Part shown: positions 43,519 to 52,328 of the stretch, piece after piece
How the letters are laid out: each line of letters begins with the position of its first letter
How positions within the stretch are numbered: the stretch's first letter is position 1
Source of the DNA: Pseudobacteriovorax antillogorgiicola
Lineage (GTDB): Bacteria; Bdellovibrionota_B; Oligoflexia; Oligoflexales; Oligoflexaceae
NCBI RefSeq assembly: GCF_900177345.1
Contig: NZ_FWZT01000011.1
Location: forward strand, 1 to 64,000
DNA length: 64,000 nucleotides
Direction: 5' to 3'
Notes under the pieces: model-generated
Databases searched by the model: none
The model's input: only the letters and a program-made list of their open reading frames with translations
Told to the model about the DNA's origin: nothing
Translations under genes and position numbers: made by a program

Positions 43519-46278
43519 TCATCCTACGGAAGCATGAATCTTAAGAATATCTGGTGCGGGAACATCAAAAATCAGACTAAAAGCTCTGAAGCCATTTTCC
43601 AGCTCAGGACCTAACTCCACATCAACCTGTCCACCTAGCTCGTATACGAAGGACTTAACTGCTTCCATCCCGACTCCTCGTCCTGAAATGTCAGTTACCA
43701 TTTCCGAGCAGCTAACCCCAGACTCGAAGATTTGCTCAGCTACTTGCTGATCGTCATTCAAATCGATATCTACACCACTCTCGTTGGCTTTTATGCGAAG
43801 CTTCTGTAGGTTGAGACCCTTGCCAGAGTCTCGATACTTGATCAACCTTCTATCGCCCTTCTTCTCAATATGGATAAAGATCCTACCCCGTTTTTCAGCC
43901 TGAAATCCATGGTCCATACTGTTTCGAATCAGATGTACGAACATATCTTCATACTTCTCAGCACCTTCCTTGCTAATAAAGAAGTCTTCCCCTTCAAAGA
44001 CGACCTCAGGACAAGGTTTACCCAACTGCTCAGCTAAGGATGGCATCGAGTCCATCAATGGCCGCAAGGCCTTCTGGAAGGTATCATTGGTTAAGTAATT
44101 AAGCCTATCAAATAGTTTAGTTACCTCTCGCCTGTGGTAAAATTCTCTTAGATGACCACCATCAGCCAATTCTTTGAGGAAGTCTGTCACGCGCAAAAGG
44201 GTATTTTCCGCCTCAATAGCTTCGGATCTTTCCAAGGTGTGGTCATTAATCTCCCGGTATTCGTTAAGAACATCGACCACCTCACCAAGTCCTTGCAATG
44301 CATTTAATACCACTTCTTGTGAGATTTGGTTTTTTGGAACTGAAAACAAGTAGTCTTCCAATCGATGTACCGTTTCAGTAATCTCGTCGAATCCGTAGGT
44401 TCTAGAGTTACCCTTAATTGTATGAATATTACGTAAAACCGTTGTCCAGTGATCAGCAGGATTTGATGAATTGAGATGAAATCTAGAGTCATTAATTAAA
44501 GTGAAACAAGATTTTATGTAACCTGTGAATTTTGAACCATTTAGTTTGAGAATCTTGCCAATCTTAGCCAATTCCTCTTCCTTGCTCCTGGCCTCCTCCC
44601 GAGCAGCATACAGTTCGGTAACGTCCCGTATCGAGACGAGGAGCTTGCCGACTTCGTCGTTTTGATTCGCTACCGGTGCCCAGTCGAATTCCAAGATGAC
44701 TTTTGTATCCTTTATTTTTGTTTCCACAGAACTAGGGAGAACATGTTGATTCGCTTCGAAATTCAGTATGTCTTCACCGATCATCGCTTTGACACTAGTT
44801 TGTAGGAGGCTGAGTTCATCAGCCTTTAGCTGAGATGGCTCAAACACGATCCTCATGAGTGATTTACCTTCTAAAGACTCCGAGCCCAGAATAGTCTCCA
44901 TAAAACCGCTGTAGTGACCCTTGACCTTTAGATCGTCGTCAACGGTACAAATACCTTGTTTGATGGAGTCCATCATGACCTTAATCTCTTGATTTTTTGC
45001 CCATAGATCGGCTGTGCGCTCTGCGACTAGACTCTCAAGTTTCGTCTTCATCATCTCAGTCACACGATTTGTTTCAATCTGAGCTTCTAGGGCCTCCTTC
45101 TGCGCATGACGGATCTTGCGATTGATTTCGTTAATTTTTGCTGTCTGCCCCACAGCAAGAGTAAGTGCTTGGAACGCCGCTGATAGCTCGACGCTATAGA
45201 CGGACAGGAATGTGACCGGAAGGACACCAAACTTTTGTAGCCCGTAAACCACCGAGGCAGCGATCAAGGCAAACCAAGATATCATAAAATACTTAGCAGG
45301 TTTGAAGCCTTTTCTGTAGCAATAGGCACTTGATGCCACCAGAACAATGTCAAAAAGAAGACCAAGTAGCGTGTAAACTTTGATGAACTTGTAGGGCAAG
45401 ACTAGACTTAGTGCCGCACAAGAACCTAGAATTGCCAGGGATACGATGAAGGCATAGTTCCAATAGCGATATTTTCTTATGTCTAGGAAGACATAAGTAT
45501 ACAGGCCTGCGGCAAAGAAAACCAAAGGCGTGGTTAGCGCTGAAGCTGCATTGGTAAACCAGATGGAGTCACCCCAAACGTACTCCATAGTTACACCATT
45601 CATTGTCATCTTGAAGGCTGCGAGCGCAAAAACATAAAATGCGTAAAATAGATACTCGCGATTCTTTGCGCCGATGCCGATAATTAGGTAATACATACCC
45701 ATGATCAGCATCAAACCAACAAAAATACCTTGCCCAAATTGGCTTTCATGATCCTGAGCCGCATACTGGTAAGCTGACATTAGCTTAAGTGGAATCTCTG
45801 CCGAACCCTCAGTCTGGACTCTCAGGTATAGATCCCGACCTTCAGAAGGAGAGAAACGTAACTTGAAGTATGTATACCGGTGCTTGACATCCCTATTATC
45901 AAACGACCTTCGATCTCCACCCAGTTTGCTGACGACTGTCCCGTCGTCATCCAAGTAGTAGAGGTCAACATAGTCGAGAAGGCTATATTCGACTGCCAGA
46001 ACCCATTCTGTTGGCCTGGTATAGTTGCTTTTAACAGGCAACTTGAACCAAAATGCGGACGTATTGAAGCCAAAGTTCGCGGTATCCTTCGATAGAGCCT
46101 GAAACTTAGTCTGAAGCTCTGGGGTCACAACATCCGTAAACTCTAGATTTCGGCTTTCATCCCTCAGAAACTCAGCCTCGGGACCAAGATTGTAGGTTTC
46201 AATTCCCGGCTCTAACTCCACAGAATTTGCCAATTGAGGCCAAATTAATACCAGGAGTAATAAGTAGTGACGCCCCAT
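43519..46278 (-). CDS. 7TM-PAS-Hpt-CheA-type ATPase sensor kinase
   Basis: A 919-residue membrane kinase. Signal peptide (about 1-19), a periplasmic 7TMR-DISMED2-like domain (20-175), seven helices (about 183-383), a coiled coil and a PAS-like domain (430-560) precede an Hpt domain with His619 (RNIHTIKGNSRTYGF) and a CheA P4-type ATPase (HLIRNSMDHGFQAEKRGR, YRDSGKGLN, VTDISGRGVGMEAV). No CheW-like domain is present. It pairs a sensor half typical of ordinary histidine kinases with a CheA-like catalytic half. I chose the ATG at 46278 (CGAGGT upstream) because it starts exactly at the signal peptide. It is convergent with cheY, a likely substrate. Confidence 0.88.
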   Translation of the reverse strand: MGRHYLLLLVLIWPQLANSVELEPGIETYNLGPEAEFLRDESRNLEFTDVVTPELQTKFQALSKDTANFGFNTSAFWFKLPVKSNYTRPTEWVLAVEYSLLDYVDLYYLDDDGTVVSKLGGDRRSFDNRDVKHRYTYFKLRFSPSEGRDLYLRVQTEGSAEIPLKLMSAYQYAAQDHESQFGQGIFVGLMLIMGMYYLIIGIGAKNREYLFYAFYVFALAAFKMTMNGVTMEYVWGDSIWFTNAASALTTPLVFFAAGLYTYVFLDIRKYRYWNYAFIVSLAILGSCAALSLVLPYKFIKVYTLLGLLFDIVLVASSAYCYRKGFKPAKYFMISWFALIAASVVYGLQKFGVLPVTFLSVYSVELSAAFQALTLAVGQTAKINEINRKIRHAQKEALEAQIETNRVTEMMKTKLESLVAERTADLWAKNQEIKVMMDSIKQGICTVDDDLKVKGHYSGFMETILGSESLEGKSLMRIVFEPSQLKADELSLLQTSVKAMIGEDILNFEANQHVLPSSVETKIKDTKVILEFDWAPVANQNDEVGKLLVSIRDVTELYAAREEARSKEEELAKIGKILKLNGSKFTGYIKSCFTLINDSRFHLNSSNPADHWTTVLRNIHTIKGNSRTYGFDEITETVHRLEDYLFSVPKNQISQEVVLNALQGLGEVVDVLNEYREINDHTLERSEAIEAENTLLRVTDFLKELADGGHLREFYHRREVTKLFDRLNYLTNDTFQKALRPLMDSMPSLAEQLGKPCPEVVFEGEDFFISKEGAEKYEDMFVHLIRNSMDHGFQAEKRGRIFIHIEKKGDRRLIKYRDSGKGLNLQKLRIKANESGVDIDLNDDQQVAEQIFESGVSCSEMVTDISGRGVGMEAVKSFVYELGGQVDVELGPELENGFRAFSLIFDVPAPDILKIHASVG

Positions 46279-46466
46279 GTTTACCTCGATAATCCCTTGA
46301 TGCCAACTGTGAGATCTAATCGGCGTAGAATTAATACGGGTTAAGCAGTCTGTACTAGTCCTTGTCAAGACCATTTGATTACTCCGTAATCAGCCAGACA
46401 AGTTTTGCCTAATGAGACACGAATAGAACTACCGATAACTTACAGAGTGCAAATTATGGGGCTTGC

Positions 46467-46856
46467 ATGATGGCTAGCATTATTCAAAAGATCACAGATC
46501 TATTTCGAGCTGAGCGCCGTGAGGATCGGTACGCGGCCTATGGAAATTTTCCCGGTAAATTTAGCAATAAGCAAGGCTCTCCGTTTTCCGTAATGCCCAT
46601 TGACATTAGCTCCCGGGGCATCGGACTCCTCATTGACCCAGCCCCCTCAGTCGGCGAAATTTTGAGCTTTTCCTTTGTCGCTAGCGAAGACATGGGTCCT
46701 TTGCATTTCCGTGTCATTCACGTTGGCAGAAATAGCATTAGGCCTGTAAACAGTCTCGAAAAGATGAGGCGATGCGGGCTTGAAATGCTACCTGAACACT
46801 CGGTGGACCTCATTAGCCTGATGGCTTCCCAGGATGATTTTATGGTGCAGGAATAG
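46467..46856 (+). CDS. PilZ-domain protein
   Basis: A soluble 129-residue protein consisting of one PilZ domain, the usual c-di-GMP receptor. The N-terminal arginine motif is ERREDRYAAYG, and the second motif is PIDISSRGIGLLID, matching D/N-x-S-x-x-G. RRCGLEML closes the barrel. Binding residues are therefore present. It ends 7 bp before the next gene's start, so the two are co-transcribed, and the module lies next to the Hpt-kinase cluster, linking it to c-di-GMP output. Confidence 0.82.
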   Translation: MMASIIQKITDLFRAERREDRYAAYGNFPGKFSNKQGSPFSVMPIDISSRGIGLLIDPAPSVGEILSFSFVASEDMGPLHFRVIHVGRNSIRPVNSLEKMRRCGLEMLPEHSVDLISLMASQDDFMVQE

Positions 46857-46863
46857 AGGATAC

Positions 46864-48963
46864 ATGGCCCAGCTACCACTCCAAAACCTCGTAAACAGAA
46901 GCTGTCGGATAACTGTGATCAGCGATCAAGATCAGATCCGTAAAACTCTGTTAAAAAATCTTAGACTAAAAGGTTACAAAAATGTGATGGTTCAGGGATC
47001 CCTAGGAGAATTCATTTCTCAAAAAGGCTGGGAAAAGACTCAGTGGCTTATCACTCCCCCGGAACGAGGCAAGCAAATTGATATCCTTAGGGTTCTCAAA
47101 AAGATTATCAACTCCCGTGCCCAAACTCGTGTAAGCGTGCTGCTCTATAACAAAGATGTAAAGATTCTTGAAAGTGCATTTCGAAATGGTCTATTGTCTT
47201 GGTTTGGTGCCGAAGACATTCTGGTTTCGGATGAATCGTTCCGAATCCAATTGGATCGATTTCTCCTCAGAGCAAACCATTGTTTACAGAGCGACCTGAA
47301 GGAGGCTCTCCTTACCGCCATCTATTTCAGGAAGGCTCTAACGATTCAAAAATCATGGGAATCATTGATAAATCTTGAACTAGATCTATGTCATCGATTT
47401 TCAAATAAGCCAGAAACCTTGGTTAAACTTGCCGAAGCTTACCTACTCGCGGGGGAATTCCATCAAGGCCGGATAATTTTAGATAAGGTTAAACAGATTA
47501 ATTCACCAGATACCTACGAAGGCATTGAACGCTTAACCAAGAACTACCCTCAAGCGACACAGACCAACCCATCAACGGCGGCCAAAAACCATATCGACTC
47601 TGCGTTTGTCATTGAGGCAGATGATACCGAGTATAGTAAGATCCTCGAAGGCTTTGCAGGCATTGGTCTCACCAAATTCTTCCGCTTTCCGAATTTCCAA
47701 GAAGCTTGGAATGCGTTGCAACACGGACCTCGTCCAGATATTATAATCACCGAATGGACCCGTAAATCAAAAGATCTCAACAGCGAACAATTCTTGCAGC
47801 GAGTGCGGGGGAAATTTGGAACGAGAATTCCTTTTCTACTTCTGATTTCATCGGTACCTGCCAGAGACTACCAGCTCATCACAGATATGCGGGTTTTACA
47901 ATTGATCAAGAAGCCAGTCCGGCAGCATAACTTTTTGATGGCCCTCACTTACGTGATTGAGCAACACAGAAATCCGACGGAACCCAAAACCCAAGAAATT
48001 AAGATTGAACAACTTCTTCGCGATGGAGATAATCCCTATATTCAGTTTCTGAGGGGTAAATTTCTAAGCGATAAAACCATTGATCCAAAACGAAAGTTTT
48101 ATATTGAAAGCTACTACCACTTTCAGAGGCGTGATTACCAGAAGGCAAAAGACCTACTCATGAAAGGGATCAAAATCCCTGCTAAGGAAACTGACAGTCA
48201 CATCCTGCCTAATCTAGATAAGAAGATTTTACTTTCGTCATGCTTCCAGCACTTGCAAGACCTATCCTCAGCAATCAAGCTTCTTGAGATTGCTCACAAA
48301 GATTCACCGCTCAATGTCGAGGTGAGTACTAGACTGGCTTTATTGCTATACCAACACGGGGAGCCAGAGCGAGCAAAGGAGCTATTGGAAGGAGTTGAAA
48401 GTCAAGATCCAGGGCACCCTGAGTTCATATCTGCAAAGACCCAAATTGCCGTTTTTGAGGGTCATAACGAGCACGCTGAAGAACTTCTTCAAAATGCGGG
48501 CAACATCATTGATATTATCGCCGCTATCAATAGCCAAGCTGTTAAGAAAATCAAAGATCAAGAGTTTGATACGGGATTTAAAATCTATCGAACCCTTATC
48601 CGCTCGATTCCAGAAAGTGTTTCTGAATACCAGGGAATTGTTTACTACAATCTAAGCCTTGCTTATCTAAAATCTGGTATGGAAGAGGAAGCTGAGAAAA
48701 CACTAAAGGCGGCGATGGGATATCGAGGCTCGAAAACTAGTAAAAAGGCAGCTATACTGCTAAAGAAGCTAGAACAAGCCCAAAAACAAGGTAAGGACAT
48801 CAAACGACTCTTCCAGGATGATGACCATCGCGACGAGTCCGATATAGATGAGACTGATTCCTTTACCATCGGATTACATGGTATCCTCAATCAAATTCCC
48901 GCTCGATCCCGCTACAAACAAATTAAGCCTGCGGATGAGCAGGTTAAGGTACAAGCCTCATAG
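46864..48963 (+). CDS. Receiver-like/TPR scaffold protein
   Basis: A soluble 699-residue protein with two degenerate receiver domains and a TPR solenoid. The first receiver-like region (about 8-130) lacks the phospho-Asp (TQWLITPPERG). The second (about 245-365) reads PDIIITEWTRKSKD where LLDxxMP is expected, although LIKKPV retains the lysine position. Helical repeats surround and follow them (about 160-230 and 400-640), the clearest being NVEVSTRLALLLYQHGEPERAKELLEGVE and IVYYNLSLAYLKSGMEEEAEKTLKAAM. The ATG at 46864 follows TAGAGGA. It is co-transcribed with the PilZ gene and probably a protein-interaction hub that reads out no phosphate itself. Confidence 0.75.
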   Translation: MAQLPLQNLVNRSCRITVISDQDQIRKTLLKNLRLKGYKNVMVQGSLGEFISQKGWEKTQWLITPPERGKQIDILRVLKKIINSRAQTRVSVLLYNKDVKILESAFRNGLLSWFGAEDILVSDESFRIQLDRFLLRANHCLQSDLKEALLTAIYFRKALTIQKSWESLINLELDLCHRFSNKPETLVKLAEAYLLAGEFHQGRIILDKVKQINSPDTYEGIERLTKNYPQATQTNPSTAAKNHIDSAFVIEADDTEYSKILEGFAGIGLTKFFRFPNFQEAWNALQHGPRPDIIITEWTRKSKDLNSEQFLQRVRGKFGTRIPFLLLISSVPARDYQLITDMRVLQLIKKPVRQHNFLMALTYVIEQHRNPTEPKTQEIKIEQLLRDGDNPYIQFLRGKFLSDKTIDPKRKFYIESYYHFQRRDYQKAKDLLMKGIKIPAKETDSHILPNLDKKILLSSCFQHLQDLSSAIKLLEIAHKDSPLNVEVSTRLALLLYQHGEPERAKELLEGVESQDPGHPEFISAKTQIAVFEGHNEHAEELLQNAGNIIDIIAAINSQAVKKIKDQEFDTGFKIYRTLIRSIPESVSEYQGIVYYNLSLAYLKSGMEEEAEKTLKAAMGYRGSKTSKKAAILLKKLEQAQKQGKDIKRLFQDDDHRDESDIDETDSFTIGLHGILNQIPARSRYKQIKPADEQVKVQAS

Positions 48964-49017
48964 GTCTTCAGTCAAACTAAGGGCTTGCAGCATGCACACC
49001 TCAAGCCACAACTACTT

Positions 49018-49170
49018 TCAGGAAGACTCCTTTCCATAGCAAGCAATGAAATCGTCGCCATCTATTGCTACATAGATACCCCATGAACCCTTACTTCTAT
49101 AAGTATCATAGGGTTTGCCCCCTTTAATAGTTGTACCTGAAGATACTTTTGTATCGGCGTTAGAAATCAC
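49018..49170 (-). CDS. Possible small or truncated coding remnant
   Basis: A 50-codon frame downstream of the stator genes with protein-like composition (Gly, Tyr, Asp and strand-like segments such as SWGIYVAIDGDDFIACYG). It begins with a GTG directly after an in-frame TAA and has no ribosome site, so it is either the tail of a gene broken by a stop or frameshift, or chance. Not recognised. Confidence 0.25.
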   Translation of the reverse strand: MISNADTKVSSGTTIKGGKPYDTYRSKGSWGIYVAIDGDDFIACYGKESS

Positions 49171-49236
49171 TTAGAGACAAGAAAATCCGCAAGGAAAAAA
49201 CGGCACGAAAACACTCCCCCGATGCTCGTCAATAGT

Positions 49237-50268
49237 CTACGAGGCTTGGTGCCCGTCGTCGGGGTTATCGCCATCGGCGTGAACAGGGTGTTCCCCCTGC
49301 TCCCCCTCTTCGTCGTGATCCTGAAAGTACTCAGGGAAGAATCGAGCATTGTTAAGTAAGAATTGATCGCGTTTGAACTGCTCTACAAAGCGAAGGGCTT
49401 CACCAGCTTCCATATCGAGGCGATCTCTCGCTTCAACGAAGGCAGCGTCGTGATGGCTAATAACATTATGAGCAGCCTTGTTCCAGACGATTTCAATGGT
49501 GTTGGTGAAGCGGTTGATCACTGAGTAGTAGATGTTATCAGGAGACAGCAAGGTATTTGCTACCGTCATCAGGACGGATAACAAGATACCAACGATCGAG
49601 GTATTCATGGCAAAGGATATTTTACTCAAGAAGTTATCCATCACAGCCTTGCTCGCAACCGAGTCTGTAACATCCATACCACCGAGAGCTGGCAAGCCTT
49701 CCATGATACCAAGGAAAGTCCCAAAAATTCCTCCGATTACGAAAAGTCCTGGTAAAATGTTTAGAAAGCTATTGATGAGATTCACAGGAAGATAACCGAA
49801 TAGTCGCCCAAAGATTGGGTTGTGTTCGAAAACTGCTTTGGTAATTTCGAGAAACTTCGGGTGATCATGCTGGGGCTCTAAGTAGCGTGCCTGTCGCAAA
49901 AAATCTAGGATAATTCGCGCTGTTCCTTCCTGAACCATAAATATCCTGTCATTTAAAGTCATGATTTGATCGGGGTGACGACGACCATACTTACGACGCA
50001 GCTCGAAGATTTCGTGGTAGGTTTTCTGCATTGTATCTTTAAGGATCGTAAAAAATGATACTTCCTCATCGTGCCTCAGATGAGATAGGACACGATAGAC
50101 CCTTTTTTCTAGCTCTCGAACGAACCAGCTCTGTCGCTGGACGGTGATGTAGATGAGCGTTCTGAAAATCAGTGCCAAACCAAAACCGACTATCATGATC
50201 GGGATTAGATTATTCGCCAGAAACACGATGGCATCAAAAAGCGATCCTAACGGGTGTTCTTGTTGCAT
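49237..50268 (-). CDS. MotA/TolQ/ExbB-type proton-channel subunit
   Basis: An inner-membrane protein of 343 residues. A helix at about 12-37 is followed by a cytoplasmic loop of about 115 residues, then two helices carrying the channel signature: ILPGLFVIGGIFGTFLGIMEGL and ISFAMNTSIVGILLSVLMTVAN, equivalent to the conserved G-x-x-G-T-(x)-x-G-(x)-(x) and S-x-(x)-(T/S)-(S)-(x)-x-G of MotA/TolQ/ExbB. The C-terminal tail is acidic. Its partner, 13 bp upstream, is the MotB-like gene. Proton flow probably drives rotation or a conformational stroke of the partner. No flagellar, Tol or TonB genes are adjacent. Confidence 0.82.
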   Translation of the reverse strand: MQQEHPLGSLFDAIVFLANNLIPIMIVGFGLALIFRTLIYITVQRQSWFVRELEKRVYRVLSHLRHDEEVSFFTILKDTMQKTYHEIFELRRKYGRRHPDQIMTLNDRIFMVQEGTARIILDFLRQARYLEPQHDHPKFLEITKAVFEHNPIFGRLFGYLPVNLINSFLNILPGLFVIGGIFGTFLGIMEGLPALGGMDVTDSVASKAVMDNFLSKISFAMNTSIVGILLSVLMTVANTLLSPDNIYYSVINRFTNTIEIVWNKAAHNVISHHDAAFVEARDRLDMEAGEALRFVEQFKRDQFLLNNARFFPEYFQDHDEEGEQGEHPVHADGDNPDDGHQAS

Positions 50269-50281
50269 GTCTCGTCCATCC

Positions 50282-52054
50282 TTAGTCTTTCAAGTTAAAC
50301 CTGATAATCACATTCTGTGATTTTTTACAGTCATATTTTTTACAGAAGCTTTTCATATCCATATTGCTATCAACACCACCTTGAATCTCTTGAGTAAAGA
50401 AGCTTCTACCCGTGACTTTAACAAGAGGCAAAAGTCTCTGCTGATAGTCAAAATTCATTCTATTTGTATTAAAGATATGCTTAAAGATCGCTCTAGCACG
50501 CTTGTAACTCAAATCTAGATTGTAGTTGATCGCAGTTCGATCTCGGGGATCCAAACTATTTGGATCAACAACTCTATTTTTGTAAGTTGGAGAGGCAAAT
50601 CCAACAATCTCAACTGAGTTAATAAACTTAGAGATCGAGGTATCTTCAAACAAGGACTTTGCATAGATCGGAACCGCCTGGTTCAAGACCTCTGTCATTC
50701 CCGATTTGATAAAGTATTTACCAGTATCAAAGTATTCTTGGCCAAAGTTCAAGATCAGATCGCCATTATCGGGATTAACACTGACATCCAACCCAGAGTT
50801 CCGAAAGCTTTCCGCAATCTTTTTTGCTACTTCCTTGCGACGATTCGCCTTTGCTTCGGCAGCTTTGAGAGCCTTTGCCATTTCAACAGCTTCAGCCTGC
50901 CTCTCTTGCAAAGCTTCTTTCAGCTTACCTTGCTCATTTTTTGCTGAAGCCAGACTTTTCGATAGATTCGCATTTTGCGATGCGAGGCTTCTCTGCTTGT
51001 CCCTCAGCTCCGTCATTTTCTGGTCCCGTTGCTGAAGCTCATCCTTAAGCCCACTTAGTTTTGAGTTAAATTTTTGCGCCTCAGCTTCCACCTTCGCGCG
51101 ATATTCTCTTTCTGCCTGCAGTTTTTCCTGGGCCGTTAATTGAGTTTTCTTTAGTGTTTCTTGGTACTTTTTCTTCTCTTCCTCAAGAAGGGACTGGTGA
51201 GCCTGCTCCAACTGCTGGATCTTTGCCTGACTTTGAGCCTGAGCTGTTTCTACTTGTTTGATAAGTTGCTGGTTGCGCTGGGCCTGTTCAGCTATAGTGC
51301 CTTTCGCATCTTCAAGTTGCTGAGTTTTCTCTTGAAGAGCCATCTGCCGCGATTCCAGCTCTTGCCGCGCTTGCTCAAGCTTCTGCTTGCTTTCCTCTGT
51401 AATCGACTCAATTTGGGTCTTGAGTTCTTTTTCCTTCTGGGCTGCTGCGATTCTTGTCTGTTGCTCTCGTCGGCTGGTTTCTCTTAGCTTACTCACTGTT
51501 TTATCTAGTTCTTCACCGGTCACATTAAGCTCACGTTGCTTCTTTCTGAGAGCAAACTCTAACTCGTTTAGCTCCTTCACACGCTGGGATAGCTTTTTCT
51601 CCCGCACCTTGACATCTTTGGTCGAGTTCATATTAGCAGTAATTAAGTTCTTGATAGTTTCCTGATAGCGATTTAGCTTTTCAGTCTTCTGCATCTCTTC
51701 AGCCAGTTGCTTCTTAAGCTCTCTTTGTTTTTCAGTGCTCTTATCTCCGAGAAGATCTAACTGGGAAATGACATCGTCGTAGAGCTGCTTTTCAGCCTTA
51801 GTCGCTTCTTCATCGACATAGTTTTTTGAAATTCTTTCATAGACCCGAATTTGCTCCTGCAAGCGTCTTTGGTCTTCAACAAGATCAATCTGCTTTAGCT
51901 TTGCTGAATGACTCACTGTTCCGGTGCGAAAGCTTGCCACCACATAGAGAAGCAAAAACAGAAACGAGAGTGCCATGAACAAGTCACTATAGGAAGCCCA
52001 ATGGCTCCCACCATCGTCTTGCTGTCGCCTGATTTTTTCATAATCAAAATTCAT
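50282..52054 (-). CDS. MotB-like stator subunit with a long coiled coil and OmpA-like domain
   Basis: The N terminus is MotB-like: a basic cytoplasmic stub, then WASYSDLFMALSFLFLLLYVV, where Asp24 corresponds to the proton-binding aspartate. Instead of the short MotB linker, about 350 residues (50-405) are an almost uninterrupted coiled coil rich in Glu, Gln, Lys and Leu. The C-terminal 160 residues are OmpA-like (peptidoglycan-binding; LILNFGQEYFDTGKYFIKSG, then VEIVGFASPTYKNR, RARAIF), partly degenerate. It is the first gene of the stator pair. A coil of this length could span much of the periplasm. Confidence 0.8.
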   Translation of the reverse strand: MNFDYEKIRRQQDDGGSHWASYSDLFMALSFLFLLLYVVASFRTGTVSHSAKLKQIDLVEDQRRLQEQIRVYERISKNYVDEEATKAEKQLYDDVISQLDLLGDKSTEKQRELKKQLAEEMQKTEKLNRYQETIKNLITANMNSTKDVKVREKKLSQRVKELNELEFALRKKQRELNVTGEELDKTVSKLRETSRREQQTRIAAAQKEKELKTQIESITEESKQKLEQARQELESRQMALQEKTQQLEDAKGTIAEQAQRNQQLIKQVETAQAQSQAKIQQLEQAHQSLLEEEKKKYQETLKKTQLTAQEKLQAEREYRAKVEAEAQKFNSKLSGLKDELQQRDQKMTELRDKQRSLASQNANLSKSLASAKNEQGKLKEALQERQAEAVEMAKALKAAEAKANRRKEVAKKIAESFRNSGLDVSVNPDNGDLILNFGQEYFDTGKYFIKSGMTEVLNQAVPIYAKSLFEDTSISKFINSVEIVGFASPTYKNRVVDPNSLDPRDRTAINYNLDLSYKRARAIFKHIFNTNRMNFDYQQRLLPLVKVTGRSFFTQEIQGGVDSNMDMKSFCKKYDCKKSQNVIIRFNLKD

Positions 52055-52328
52055 GAGATCACTTCAAAATAAAACTTTCTGGGACTCAGACTGGTTTCGG
52101 ACTGAATATGAAAAATCTTAGACATCCCAGGTTAAAGAAAGTGCAAGTATTAGATCTTTCTTCACTGTTTTCGATGGGTTAGTTGTTTTACCCCATATCT
52201 AGAAAAACGCCCTGTTCTGAGGATCTGAAAGCAGAAAACTCACCAAGAATGGCCTTGATCAGGGGCAGAGAAGCCGGTATAAACATGGGCTCTAACTGAC
52301 GTTTGGACCGTCGAAAGGAAATTTAGTC

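Noticed and set aside
49237-52054. Zorya anti-phage defence system
   Set aside because: A MotA/MotB-like pair is present, but the long coil is on the MotB-like rather than the MotA-like subunit, and no helicase, nuclease or other Zorya gene is adjacent.
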